The notes beneath the pieces were generated by a model. It did no database searches. It worked only from the letters and a program-made list of their open reading frames with translations, and had not been told where the DNA came from. Below, in pieces: positions 1 through 10,590 of a stretch of DNA of 64,000 bases. Each line of letters opens with the position of its first letter. The first letter of the stretch is position 1. This DNA is from Panulirus ornatus (Eukaryota > Arthropoda > Malacostraca > Decapoda > Palinuridae). The DNA is taken from NCBI RefSeq assembly GCF_036320965.1, contig NC_092289.1:21648278-21712277 (forward strand). The letters are read 5' to 3'. A program made the translations under genes and the position numbers.

Positions 1-2948
1 AACCAAGTAACATTGTTGGAACCACTATTCCTTCAAACATACCCACTTTTGCTTTCAGAGATAACGTTCTCACCTTCCACACATTCTTCAAAGGAAACAC
101 CTGATCCACACATCCTCCACCATTTCTGAAACCACACGGCTCCTCTCAGCTGATGCTCTGTACATGTCTTGGTCCTCTATATCAGTACCCTCATTTAATT
201 TCCCAGGAATACACACGCACATATACATACACAGACATATACATATATACACATGCACATATACATACACAGACATATACATATATACACATGCACATAA
301 TTCATACTTTCTGCCTTTATTCATTCCCATCGCCACCTCACCACACATGAAATGACAACCCCCTCCCCCATCACGCATGCGAGGTAGCGCTAGGAAAAGA
401 CAACAAAGGCAACATTCGTTCACACTCAGTCTCTAGCTGTCATGTATAATGCACCGAAACCACAGCTTGCTTTCCACATCCATGACCCACAAAACTTTCC
501 ATGGTTTACCCCAGATGCTTCACATGCCCTGGTTCAATCCATTGACAGCACGCCGACCCTGGTATACCACATCGTTCCAATTCACTCTATTCCTTGCACG
601 CCTTTCACCCTCTTCTGCTCTCTCAACTACACTCTTTTCATTACTTACTCGATCAAACCACCTCACACCACATACTGTCCTCAACCATCTCATTTCCAAC
701 ACATCCACCCTCTTCTGCACAGCCCTATCTATAGCCCACACCTCACAACCAAGTAACATTGTTGGAACCACTATTCCTTCAAACATACCCACTTTTGCTT
801 TCAGAGATAACGTTCTCACCTTCCACACATTCTTCAAAGGAAACACCTGATCCACACATCCTCCACCATTTCTGAAACCACACGGCTCCTCTCAGCTGAT
901 GCTCTGTACATGTCTTGGTCCTCTATATCAGTACCCTCATTTAATTTCCCAGGAATACACACGCACATATACATACACAGACATATACATATATACACAT
1001 GCACATAATTCATACTTTCTGCCTTTATTCATTCCCATCGCCACCTCACCACACATGAAATGACAACCCCCTCCCCCATCACGCATGCGAGGTAGCGCTA
1101 GGAAAAGACAACAAAGGCAACATTCGTTCACACTCAGTCTCTAGCTGTCATGTATAATGCACCGAAACCACAGCTTGCTTTCCACATCCATGACCCACAA
1201 AACTTTCCATGGTTTTACCCCAGATGCTTCACATGCCCTGGTTCAATCCATTGACACCACGCCGACCCTGGTATACCACATCGTTCCAATTCACTCTATT
1301 CCTTGCACGCCTTTCACCCTCTTCTGCTCTCTCAACTACACGCTTTTCATTACTTACTCGATCAAACCACCTCACACCACATACTGTCCTCAACCATCTC
1401 ATTTCCAACACATCCACCCTCTTCTGCACAAAAACCCTATCTATAGCCCACACCTCACAACCAAGTAACATTGTTGGAACCACTATTCCTTCAAACATAC
1501 CCACTTTTGCTTTCAGAGATAACGTTCTCACCTTCCACACATTCTTCAAAGGAAACACCTGATCCACACATCCTCCACCATTTCTGAAACCACACGGCTC
1601 CTCTCAGCTGATGCTCTGTACATGTCTTGGTCCTCTATATCAGTACCCTCATTTAATTTCCCAGGAATACACACGCACATATACATACACAGACATATAC
1701 ATATATACACATGCACATAATTCATACTTTCTGCCTTTATTCATTCCCATCGCCACCTCACCACGCATGAAATGACAACCCCTCCCCCATCACGCACGCG
1801 AGGTAGCGCTAGGAAAAGACAACAAAGGCAACATTCGTTCACACTCAGTCTCTAGCTGTCATGTATAATGCACCGAAACCACAGCTTGCTTTCCACATCA
1901 TGACCACAAAACTTTCCATGGTTTTACCCCAGATGCTTCACATGCCCTGGTTCAATCCATTGACAGCACGCCGACCCTGGTATACCACATCGTTCCAATT
2001 CACTCTATTCCTTGCACGCCTTTCACCCTCTTCTGCTCTCTCAACTACACGCTTTTCATTACTTACTCGATCAAACCACCTCACACCACATACTGTCCTC
2101 AACCATCTCATTTCCAACACATCCACCCTCTTCTGCACACCCTATCTATAGCCCACACCTCACAACCAAGTAACATTGTTGGAACCACTATTCCTTCAAA
2201 CATACCCACTTTTGCTTTCAGAGATAACGTTCTCACCTTCCACACATTCTTCAAAGGAAACACCTGATCCACACATCCTCCACCATTTCTGAAACCACAC
2301 GGCTCCTCTCAGCTGATGCTCTGTACATGTCTTGGTCCTCTATATCAGTACCCTCATTTAATTTCCCAGGAATACACACGCACATATACATACACAGACA
2401 TATACATATATACACATGCACATAATTCATACTTTCTGCCTTTATTCATTCCCATCGCCACCTCACCACGCATGAAATGACAACCCCCTCCCCCATCACG
2501 CACGCGAGGTAGCGCTAGGAAAAGACAACAAAGACAACATTCGTTCACACTCAGTCTCTAGCTGTCATGTATAATGCACCGAAACCACAGCTTGCTTTCC
2601 ACATCCATGACCCACAAAACTTTCCATGGTTTACCCCAGATGCTTCACATGCCCTGGTTCAATCCATTGACAGCACGCCGACCCTGGTATACCACATCGT
2701 TCCAATTCACTCTATTCCTTGCACGCCTTTCACCCTCTTCTGCTCTCTCAACTACACGCTTTTCATTACTTACTCGATCAAACCACCTCACACCACATAC
2801 TGTCCTCAACCATCTCATTTCCAACACATCCACCCTCTTCTGCACAACCCTATCTATAGCCCACACCTCACAACCAAGTAACATTGTTGGAACCACTATT
2901 CCTTCAAACATACCCACTTTTGCTTTCAGAGATAACGTTCTCACCTTC
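1..2948 (-). repeat. Tandem satellite array, about 708-bp monomers made from a deleted LINE
   Basis: The same sequence restarts at 1, 747, 1459, 2164 and 2872, giving spacings of 746, 712, 705 and 708. The first interval is longer because its CATATA microsatellite is expanded. On the minus strand each monomer encodes pieces of the RTE-like reverse transcriptase out of normal continuity: the block around PGKL and DQVFPLKN is joined directly to VWKVRTLS, and later AEEG is joined directly to ERRARNRVNW. A 3' UTR with GCGCTACCTCGC and a (TATACA)n tract then follows. The array continues past the left edge of the window. Monomers look about 98% alike by eye, so amplification is recent. Confidence 0.93.
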
Positions 2949-3960
2949 CACACATTCTTCAACGCTCCCAGAACCTTCGCCCCCTCCCCCACCGTGACTC
3001 ACTTCTGCTTCCATGGTTCTATCTGCTGCCAAATTCACTCCTAGATATCTAAAACACTTCTTCCTCCAGTTTTTCTCCATTCAAACTTACCTCCCAGTTT
3101 GCTTGTCCCTCAACCCTACTGTACCTAATAACCTAGCTCTTATTCACATTTACTCTGAGCTTTCTTTCACACACTTTACCAAACTCAGTCACCAACTTCT
3201 GCAGTTTCTCCCCCAAATCAGCCACCAGTGCTGTATCATCAGTGAACAACAACTAACTCTTTCCCAAGCCCTCCCATCCCCATCAGATTGCTTACTTGTC
3301 CCTCTCTCCAAAACTCTTGGATTCACCTCCCTAACAACCCCATCCATAAACAAATTAAACAGCCATGGAGACATCACGCACCCCTGCTGCAAACCGACAT
3401 TCACTGAGGACCAATCAGTTTCCTCTCTTCTACTCGTACACATGCTTTACATCCTCAGTAAAAGCTTTTCACCGTTTCTAGCAACTTACCTCCCACACCA
3501 TATTCTCTTAATACCTTCCACAGAGCAACTCTATCAACTCTATCATATGCCTTCTCCAGATCCATAAATGCTACATACAAATCCATCTACTTTTCTAAGT
3601 ATTTCTCACACACATTCTTCAAAGGAAACACCTGATCCACACATCCTCCACCATTTCTGAAACCACACGGCTCCTCCCGTCTGATGCTCTGTACATGTCT
3701 TGGTCCTCTATATCAGTACCCTCATTTAATTTCCCAGGAATACACATGCACATATACATACACAGACATATACATATACACACACATGTACATATTCATA
3801 CTTGCTGCCTTTATCCATTCCCGTCACCACCCTGCCACACATGAAATACATACATGTTTAACATACTTAAACATATACATATGTATGTACATATTCATAT
3901 TTGCTTGTTCTCATCCATTGCCAGCACTATCCCACCACTCAGGAAACAGCATCAACAGTT
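2949..3960 (-). mobile_element. RTE-like LINE fragment, less-deleted relative of the satellite
   Basis: Continuous with the last monomer, this antisense block keeps the reverse-transcriptase part missing from the satellite. On the minus strand it reads NVGLQQGCVMSPWLFNLFMD (motif B), degenerate LLFADD-like sequence (motif C), the downstream VREVN region, and GALKNVWKV. It carries both copies of CACACATTCTTCAA (2949-2962 and 3609-3622) that border the segment deleted in the monomers. Its right end, about 3730-3960, is microsatellite-rich 3' UTR material. Several frameshifts make it non-functional. Confidence 0.85.
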
Positions 3961-5384
3961 TCTAACCTGTGGTCCCAGCTGGTGAATGCAGAAGACTTGT
4001 ACGATAGAAGGGAATCCTTGGGTAGAGAGGTAAGGTAGTTTTGCTTTTCAGTAGTATACTTATATTAGTAGGTAGTAGATGGTAGGCAGCCAGTGACCAG
4101 TGAGGTATATTACTGTTACTACCGCCTGGGTATTGGGAGGGTTAATGATGCCTGCATAGTCAGCCAGCACTTCAGTGGTTGTCAAAGTTGCATTCCTCTG
4201 AACCAGGTAGCTGTTTCTGCCTCATACACACATGGACTACTACCACCCTGCCCAGATATACAAAATCCGTCATACATAACATTTGACAACACTTGCCTCA
4301 TACAGCTCATATTTCATAAGATTTTCTTGTGATCGCTATGTGCCAGCCCTGCCTTTTGGTAAAATGGTAAAATAGAAGTAGTAGGTAGGAACATGTAGGC
4401 AGGAGCTTAGGTAGAGTAATAGGTAGTAACATCAGGTAAGTGTAGTAAGTAGGAATATTAGTTAGGAGCCTCTGCAAACACTGTCACTGTGCTAGATTTG
4501 CCTTTTGCCAGTGGTCTGTTAAGGGTGAGGCACTAAAGGCAAAAAAGTGGCATTGGAGTTCACTAATAATGGAGAGACTACTGCCATAGCCACCCTCTTG
4601 AGGGAGTTCCAGATGGGAACAGGTGTTAGCAATAGATAGACTTCTGCTAAACCGAGTCTGTATGTCTTAAGGGGTTTAATTACAAAATTGTCATAATACA
4701 TTTATTTATTGTTACAACCAGTAAAACAATTATCTTTGTATCAGAGGTGATATTGATGCAGTCTTGAAAATAACATTGGATTTCATTTTGATAATCATTG
4801 TGCTCAGTGAAGGTTATCACACAGCGTAAATAAATACTATAAGAAAACATTAATTACTGCTAACGTACTTAACTTTAAAAATCGCTATTTACAGAGTACA
4901 TTAAAAGTGCTATTACAATTCTGTAGATACAGTTAAGTAATAAGGATATATTTGGTTAAACTGCAATTTATGAAAGGGCAGATTTTAAATCTTATAGAAA
5001 TATTCAGATACAAAACATGGTTTACTTATTACTATGACTAAGAAAGTTACATCACCATTAGTAAAACGTGTAAAATTACTTCATCAGTAGAAGTACCATT
5101 GATTTTTTACACCTTTTACAAATAGTGAAACTGAACAAGTTTGATATTGGTTGAACCATGATTCTGTTCATGACTCTCACTCTGCAGAAGATATCCTAGT
5201 CTGACAAACATTTTCAAACCATAGTTTTATAGGATTACCATTATCCATGTCATATTGTTCTCCCTGCAACCCTTCTCATTTCTTAAAGCTAGCAAATGTT
5301 GTGTGTGTGGATATATTTCAGTGTATGTATGGATCATTATTATAAATTTTGAATATACCAGAAAGTTATATGGGAGGGCATTGA
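3961..5384. other. No gene seen; degenerate GTAGG-rich stretch and AT-rich sequence
   Basis: About 4010-4460 is loosely repetitive for GTAGGTAG-like words. The rest is AT-rich, with no convincing coding frame, and includes one dispersed repeat listed separately at 4488-4640. Confidence 0.5.
4488..4640 (+). repeat. Dispersed repeat of unknown type, copy 1
   Basis: The stretch from the words GCCAGTGG and GGGTGAGGCACTAAAG to GGGAACAGGTGT is matched in reverse complement at about 21380-21525, with the same order of blocks and many differences. It is an old dispersed element of no recognised family. Confidence 0.5.
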
Positions 5385-6194
5385 TTTGAAAGGGTGAAGG
5401 CATGTACATAGCCTCAGAGCGGGAGTAATATGGTTTCAGAAATGGGAAAGGATGTGTGAATTTGGTGTCTGCTTTAAAGAACATGAGAAAGATAAAAACA
5501 AATGAATGTATATGTGGCATTGCTGGATCTGGAGAAAACATAAAAGAGTTTGTGGACAGTCTTAATAATACAGGAGTGGGAGGAAAGCTGTCAGAAACAG
5601 TTTATAAAGTATGCAAGACTTGTGTATGAGTAAGAAATGAGGAGTGAACGGTTCCAAGTGAAAGTTGCTCTGTGGCAGGTGTGGTGAAAGAGGTAAATGC
5701 AAAAGTTTTGGAGAGAGGGGCGAGTATGCAGTCTGTGGAGAATGAGGGGGCCTGGTAGCGAGTCGGTTGTTGTTTGCAGGTGACATTTGAGCGAGAAACT
5801 GCAGAAGTTGGCGAGTGAGATTAGAAATATGTGATAGGAGAAAGTTGAGAATGAATGTGTATAAAAGCAAGGTTATTAGGTTTGACAGGTTAGCTTGGGT
5901 GTACATTTGACTGGAGAAAAATTGGAGGAAATGAAGTGTTTTAGATACCTGGGAGAGGACATGGTGGCAAATGGATCAATGGAAGTGGAAGCAAGTCATG
6001 GTTGGGGGAGGGGATGAGGGTTCTGGAAGCACTAAAGAATTTGTGGAGAGTAATCCTGACAATATTATATATGGATGCGAGGCATGAGCTATGGGTAAGG
6101 TTGTGCAGTGGAGGGTAGATGTCTTGGAAATTAAATGTTTGAGGACAATATGCAATGTTAGGTGGTTTGATCGGGTATGTAATGAAAGAGCAAG
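5385..6194 (+). mobile_element. Degraded RTE-like LINE fragment, sense
   Basis: The DNA follows the intact copy at 17158-18120 from the GGGAGGGCATTGATT block (RT fingers) through the degraded motif B/C region to GCAATGTTAGGTGGTTTGATC (WFDRV region). It has internal deletions and frameshifts throughout. It ends abruptly at an inverted LINE piece. Confidence 0.8.
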
Positions 6195-6446
6195 AAACTT
6201 CTGCAGTTTCTCACTCAAATCTGTCATCAGTGCTCTATTATCAGCAAAAAAAAAATCATTTCCCATGCCCAAGCCCTTTTATCCCCTACAGACTACATAC
6301 TTTCCCCTTTCTCAAAGACTCACATTTATCAACCTTACTACCCCATCCATAAACATACTGAACAACCATGGTGACATAACACACCCCAAGCTGCAAACCA
6401 ACCTTCACTCTGAAGCATTTACTCTCCTCTCCTCATGCATCCATAT
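6195..6446 (-). mobile_element. RTE-like LINE fragment, antisense, joined head-on to the previous copy
   Basis: From AACTTCTGCAGTTTCTCACT onward the sequence is the reverse complement of the motif C region (FADD, then EKLQK) and the upstream motif B region of the same LINE. An A-run lies inside it. The strand switch at about 6195 makes an inverted junction between two fragments. Confidence 0.75.
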
Positions 6447-6610
6447 GTTGTAAAAAACGACTAAGGAGGGCAGGAGTGGCTGGCTGGAAATCCTCCCATT
6501 TTGTATTACTTTCCAAAAGAAGAAACAGAGCAAGGAGCCATGTGAGGAATTTTTCCTCTACGGCTGTCATCTATTCTTGACACTACCTCGCTTATGTAGG
6601 AAATGGCAAA
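6447..6610 (+). mobile_element. SINE-like element (LINE-tailed family), sense, 5'-truncated
   Basis: It matches the 16331-16569 copy from the ACGACTAA block through AAATCCTCCC and the CTACCTCGC hairpin to AAATGGCAAA. It is diverged and lacks the first 55 bp or so. Its tail faces the tail of an opposite copy. Confidence 0.7.
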
Positions 6611-6745
6611 CTTTTTTTTTTCATATTTGCCATTTCCCATATTATTATGGTAGTGGTATCAAGAACAAGTGACTAAGCCTCAAAGGGAAAAATCCTCACT
6701 TGCCCCTTCTCTGTTCTTTTAGAAAAGCAAAACAGAGGGGAAGGA
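6611..6745 (-). mobile_element. SINE-like element, antisense, tail-to-tail with its neighbour
   Basis: After a T-run the sequence reads TTTGCCATTTCCC and continues through GACTAAGCCTCAAAGGGA to ACAGAGGGGAAGG, the reverse complement of the same SINE's 3' half. Together with 6447-6610 it forms an inverted pair that could fold into a hairpin if transcribed. Confidence 0.7.
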
Positions 6746-7505
6746 CATAATCATCTTACCATCCTAAAAAAAAATAATTTACTTTTGTAAACAATTTGTT
6801 ACCCTTTCCAACAAAACAAATTCATATAATTCAAAGGCACACATCGAACTCATTAAAAATTACACAAAAAATACCAAAAGCTAAAATGATTTAAAAACAT
6901 ACATGTTAATATTTACAGACTAATTAATAACATTTATGAAACAAACTGACTTTATGAAGACAAAAGTACAAGGGAGTTTTTAAAACCTTTGAATATACTC
7001 ATAAATATAGTGGCTCTGTCTTCTCATTAATATTTTGAGAGTATAATATTTTTATCAGTCCATTTCAGTTACACTTTTTTCTTTTTCATTGTAATGTTTA
7101 AGACTATCCTTCACCCAAATCATGGGTTATTTACCCTATAATGATTTATCCATAAAACAATTATCATACTAGGACTTCTTAATGCATGATGTTGATAATG
7201 GTGATATATTCCAATTTTAATCCAATACTAAAGACAAATATCTGGTCAGTAATATAATAGCATGAGGAGAATAGCTTAAGAGTATTCACTACATTAATCA
7301 TACAGCCACACATTTCATGCAAATCCATCTTTAAGATTCTTTTTACTGAAGTCCAATATAAGGGTGCAATAAACTATTAGTAACCTAAATTCCACATCCC
7401 AGCTATGAATAGTTCCTCAAGACTAAAGTTTAAAGGCTGTTGATTATTGAGGAATACTGTTGAACTACTTGTTGTTACTTAATATAATAATCATGAACAG
7501 ACGTC
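6746..7505 (-). other. AT-rich 3' flank or 3' UTR of the FRRS1-like gene
   Basis: This stretch lies just downstream of the stop codon, is strongly AT-rich and has no coding frame or repeat I recognise. Part of it is probably 3' UTR. A weak ATTAAA occurs on the minus strand near 7216-7221, but I cannot support it as the polyadenylation site. Confidence 0.4.
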
Positions 7506-7640
7506 TCATTTCTCCCAGAAAATGATACCCCAGTCCTTCAGGGTTTCCTCGCCAACAACAACAATGAGGATAAGTACTGCAGTAATTAACCAATTGATCA
7601 AGAAGTACAGAGCCAGCATTGCCTTGCGGAATCCACTGCC
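7506..7640 (-). CDS. FRRS1: Exon J: last helix, tail and stop
   Basis: The terminal coding exon follows a TCACAG acceptor in phase 0. It encodes GSGFRKAMLALYFLINWLIT, AVLILIVVVGEETLKDWGII and FWEK, then TGA at 7508-7506. This gives the sixth membrane helix and a short tail. The exon length and the acidic turn after the helix fit the C-terminus of FRRS1 relatives. No canonical AATAAA was found on the minus strand within about 700 bp downstream. Confidence 0.9.
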   Translation of the reverse strand, partial: GSGFRKAMLALYFLINWLITAVLILIVVVGEETLKDWGIIFWEK

Positions 7641-7904
7641 CTGTGAAAATGAAAATGTTTATCAATAATAAGTTTTGAAAAGATAACTAAAGCAGTCTGC
7701 ATTGTAGTCTCAAGGGCAGGAAATTACAAATGGAAGAGGTAAAATAATAATAAGTGACTTAGTCTTTACTATCACATTTATATATAAAACAGGAGTCAAG
7801 ATGCTTTCCTGGTGCAACCTCATTGACGCAGGGGGATGGCAATACCAGCAGGGAATCGATGAAGGCAAGTGAGTATATATACATTATATATTTATTGCTC
7901 AAAA

Positions 7905-8838
7905 TCTTTTTCGCTTCATCCTTCCACCTCCCACTTCTCGTTCCCTCCATCTCTGACACATGTATCCTCTTTGTCAATCTTTCCTCACTCATTCTCTCCA
8001 TGTGACCAAACCATTTCAACACACCCTCTTCTTCTCTCTCAACCACACTTTTTATTGCAACCACCTCACACCACATATTGTTCTCAAACATCTCATTTCC
8101 AACACATCCACCCTCCTCCGAACAACCCTATCTATAGCCCATGCCTCGCAACCATACAACATTGTTGGAACCACTATTCTTTCAAACATACCTGACATTC
8201 GCTGAGAGCCAATCACCTTCCTCTTTTCCTACTCATACACATGCCATACATCTTCGATAAAAACTATTCACTGCTTCTAGCAACTTGTCTCCCTCACCAT
8301 ATACTCTTAATATCTTCCACAAAACATCTCTATCATATGCCTTCTCCAGATACATAAATGCTACATACAAATACATTTGTTTTTCTTAGTATTTCTCACA
8401 TACATTCTTCAAAGCAAACACCTGATCCACACATCCTCTACCACTTCTGAAACCACACTGCTCTTCCCCAATCTGATGCTCTGTGCATGCCTTCACCCTC
8501 TCCATTAATTTTTTTTTTTTTCATACTATTCGCCATTTCCCGCAGTAGCGAGGTAGCTTTAAGAACAGAGGACTGAGCCTTTGAGGGAAATCCCCACTTG
8601 GCCCTCGTCTCTGTTCCTTCCTTTGGAAAATCAAAAATGAGAGGGGAGGATTTCCAGCCCCCCTCTCCCTTCCCTTTTAGTCGCCTTTTATGACACGCAG
8701 GGAATACGTGGGAAGTATTCTTTCTCCCCTATCCCCAGGGATAATTAATAACCTCCCATATAATTTCCCAGGAATACTCAACAAACTTATACCTCTGTAA
8801 TTTGAACACTCACCTTTATCCCTTTTGCCTTTGGACAA
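7905..8838 (-). mobile_element. RTE-like LINE, antisense, with internal deletion and nested SINE
   Basis: From left to right it is the reverse complement of the LINE C-terminal region (RWKDE, WFGHMERMSEERLTKRI, VVERE), then an abrupt jump at about 8193 from the GMFE region to the motif B side. It continues through the motif A and fingers region. A SINE interrupts it at 8510-8743. After the SINE it resumes with KLYG, NYRGISLLSIPG and KGKGDK, exactly where it was cut. It ends at about 8838, where a sense fragment begins. Confidence 0.85.
8510..8743 (-). mobile_element. SINE-like element, about 234 bp, nested in a LINE with a 6-bp target duplication
   Basis: Read on the minus strand it starts CCCTGGGGATAGGGGAGAAA, contains GGCGACTAAAAGGG and GGAAATCCTCCCCTCTC, and ends GCTACCTCGCTACTGCGGGA then AATAGTATG and an A-run. 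ATTAAT flanks it at 8504-8509 and 8744-8749. Removing the insert plus one ATTAAT restores the LINE sequence seen in other copies. That supports retroposition. No clear tRNA-type A and B boxes are visible, so its promoter type is unknown. Confidence 0.85.
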
Positions 8839-9600
8839 TGAAAAAGATTTTGAGCGATCAGGGCCTGAACATGCTGGAGGGTGAAAGACATGCAAGGAAT
8901 AGAGTGAACTGGAATGATGTGGTATACCAGGGTCGACTTGCTGTCATTGGATTGAACCAGGGCATGTGAAGCTTCTGGGGTAAACCATGGAAGGTTTTGT
9001 ATGGGCCTAGATGTGTAAAGGGAGCTGTGGTTTCGGTGCATTATGTGTGACAGCTAGAGACTGAGTGTGAATGAATGTGGCCTTTGTTGTCTTTTCCTAG
9101 TGCTACTTCGCACGTGAGCGGGGGAAGGGGGTGTCATTTCATGTGTGGTGGGGTGGCGACGGGAATGAATAAAGGCAGCAAGTATGATTTACATAAATGT
9201 GTATATATGTATATGTCTGTGTATGTATATATATGTATACATTGAAATGTATAGGTATGCATATGTGCTTGTGTGGACATGTATGTATATACATGTGTAT
9301 GTGGGTGGGTTGGGCCATTCTTTCGTCTGTTTCCTTGTGCTACCTTGCTAAAGTGGGAGACAGCTACAAAATATAATAAAAATATATATATGTATATGGT
9401 TGTGTAGGTATATATGTGTGTATATGAGTGGAAGGGCTTTTCTTTGTCTATTTCCTGGTGCTACCTTGCTGATGTGGAAAACAGTGACCAAGTATAATGC
9501 ATAAATGAATTAAAGGGGTAGCAATGCTATCTCCTGTGGGGCAGGGTAGCAAAAGGAATGGATGAAGGGAGGTATGCACATGTATATATGTAAATTGTCT
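8839..9600 (+). mobile_element. RTE-like LINE 3' ends and microsatellite tails, sense
   Basis: It begins inside the C-terminal region (KKIL, GLNMLEGERHARNRVNW, VVYQG), passes a stop and enters a 3' UTR with the words GACAGCTAGAGACTG and a weak TGCTACTTCGC hairpin. A (TATATG)n tract follows. Two further decayed 3' tails follow, each with CTACCTTGCT and TA-rich sequence (about 9320-9395 and 9435-9500). Confidence 0.8.
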
Positions 9601-9602
9601 GT

Positions 9603-10182
9603 GAAGAATGTGTGGAAGTCGAGAACATTATCTCGGAAAGCAAAAATGGGTATGTTTGAAGGAATAGTGGTTCCAACAATGTTGTATGGTTGCGAGGCGT
9701 GGACTATGGATAGAGTTGTGCGCAGGAGGATGGATGTGCTGGAAATGAGATGTTTGAGGACAATGTGTGGTGTGAGGTGGTTTGATCGAGTAAGTAACGT
9801 AAGGGTAAGAGAGATGTGTGGAAATAAAAAGAGTGTGGTTGAGAGAGCAGAAGAGGGTGTTTTGAAATGGTTTGGTCACATGGAGAGAATGAGTGAGGAA
9901 AGACTGACCAAGAGGATATATGTGTTGGAGGTGGAGGGAATGAGGAGAAGAGGGAGACCAAATTGGAGGTGGAAAGATGGAGTGAAAAAGATTTTGTGTG
10001 ATCGGGGCCTGAACATGCAGGAGGGTGAAAGGAGGGCAAAGAATAGAGTGAATTTGATCGATGTGGTATACTGGGGTTGACGTGCTGTCAGTGGATTGAA
10101 TCAAGGCATGTGTATGGGGGTGGGTTGGGCCATTTCTTTCGTCTGTTTCCTTGCGCTACCTCGCAAATGCGGGAGACAGCGG

Positions 10183-10190
<8 letters not shown>
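9603..10190 (+). mobile_element. RTE-like LINE 3' fragment, sense, open frame
   Basis: The fragment starts exactly at GAAGAATGTGTGGAAG and stays open to TGA at 10078-10080. It encodes the region after the RT core: KAKMGMFEGIVVPTMLYGCE, RRRMDVLEMRCLRTMCGVRW, LKWFGHMERMSEERLTKRI, RRRGRPNWRWKDGVKKIL. It is about 97% like the 17932-18440 copy by eye. The 3' UTR ends with GCGCTACCTCGCAAATGCGG, the conserved hairpin, then an A-run and (AT)n. Its 5' breakpoint is the same word as the satellite junction. Confidence 0.9.

Positions 10191-10230
<40 letters not shown>
10191..10230. repeat. (AT)20 microsatellite, LINE 3' tail
   Basis: A pure AT run directly follows the LINE 3' end, the usual tail of this family. 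Confidence 0.97.
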
Positions 10231-10234
<4 letters not shown>

Positions 10235-10264
10235 GTATGTGGGCATTTATGTATATTATACGTG

Positions 10265-10590
10265 TATATAAGTCTCCTTTCCAAGCTCACTTAGTCTCAC
10301 CACTCTCTTCTCCCCATCATTCTTCTTTTTTGAAAACCTCTACAAATCTTCACCTTTGCCTCCAGAAGATAGTGATCAGACATCCCTCCAGCTGCCCCTC
10401 TCCGTACATTAACATCCAAAAGTCTCTCTTTTACATTACTATCAATTAACACAATGCAAAAATGCCCTTTGACCATCTCTCCTACTCACATATGTATACT
10501 TATTTACCTCTCTCTTTTTAAACCAGGTATTCCCAATCACCAGTCTTTATTCAGCACACAAATACACAAGCTCTTCACCATTCCACTTAC
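10265..10590 (-). mobile_element. APE-type endonuclease fragment of an RTE-like LINE, antisense
   Basis: On the minus strand the translation reads GNTWFKKREVNKYTYVSRRD, then after a one-base frameshift LIDSNVKERLLDVNVRRGAA, GGMSDHYLLEAKVKICRGF. The Asn-Thr-Trp-Phe block and the Ser-Asp-His catalytic motif are those of apurinic-endonuclease-like domains of non-LTR elements. It also carries stop codons and is not functional. It supplies the domain missing from the best RT copy at 16618-18596. Confidence 0.8.

Noticed and set aside
1..2948. CRISPR-like appearance of regular repeats
   Set aside because: The repeats are whole LINE-derived monomers of about 708 bp in a eukaryotic genome, not short repeats with unique spacers.
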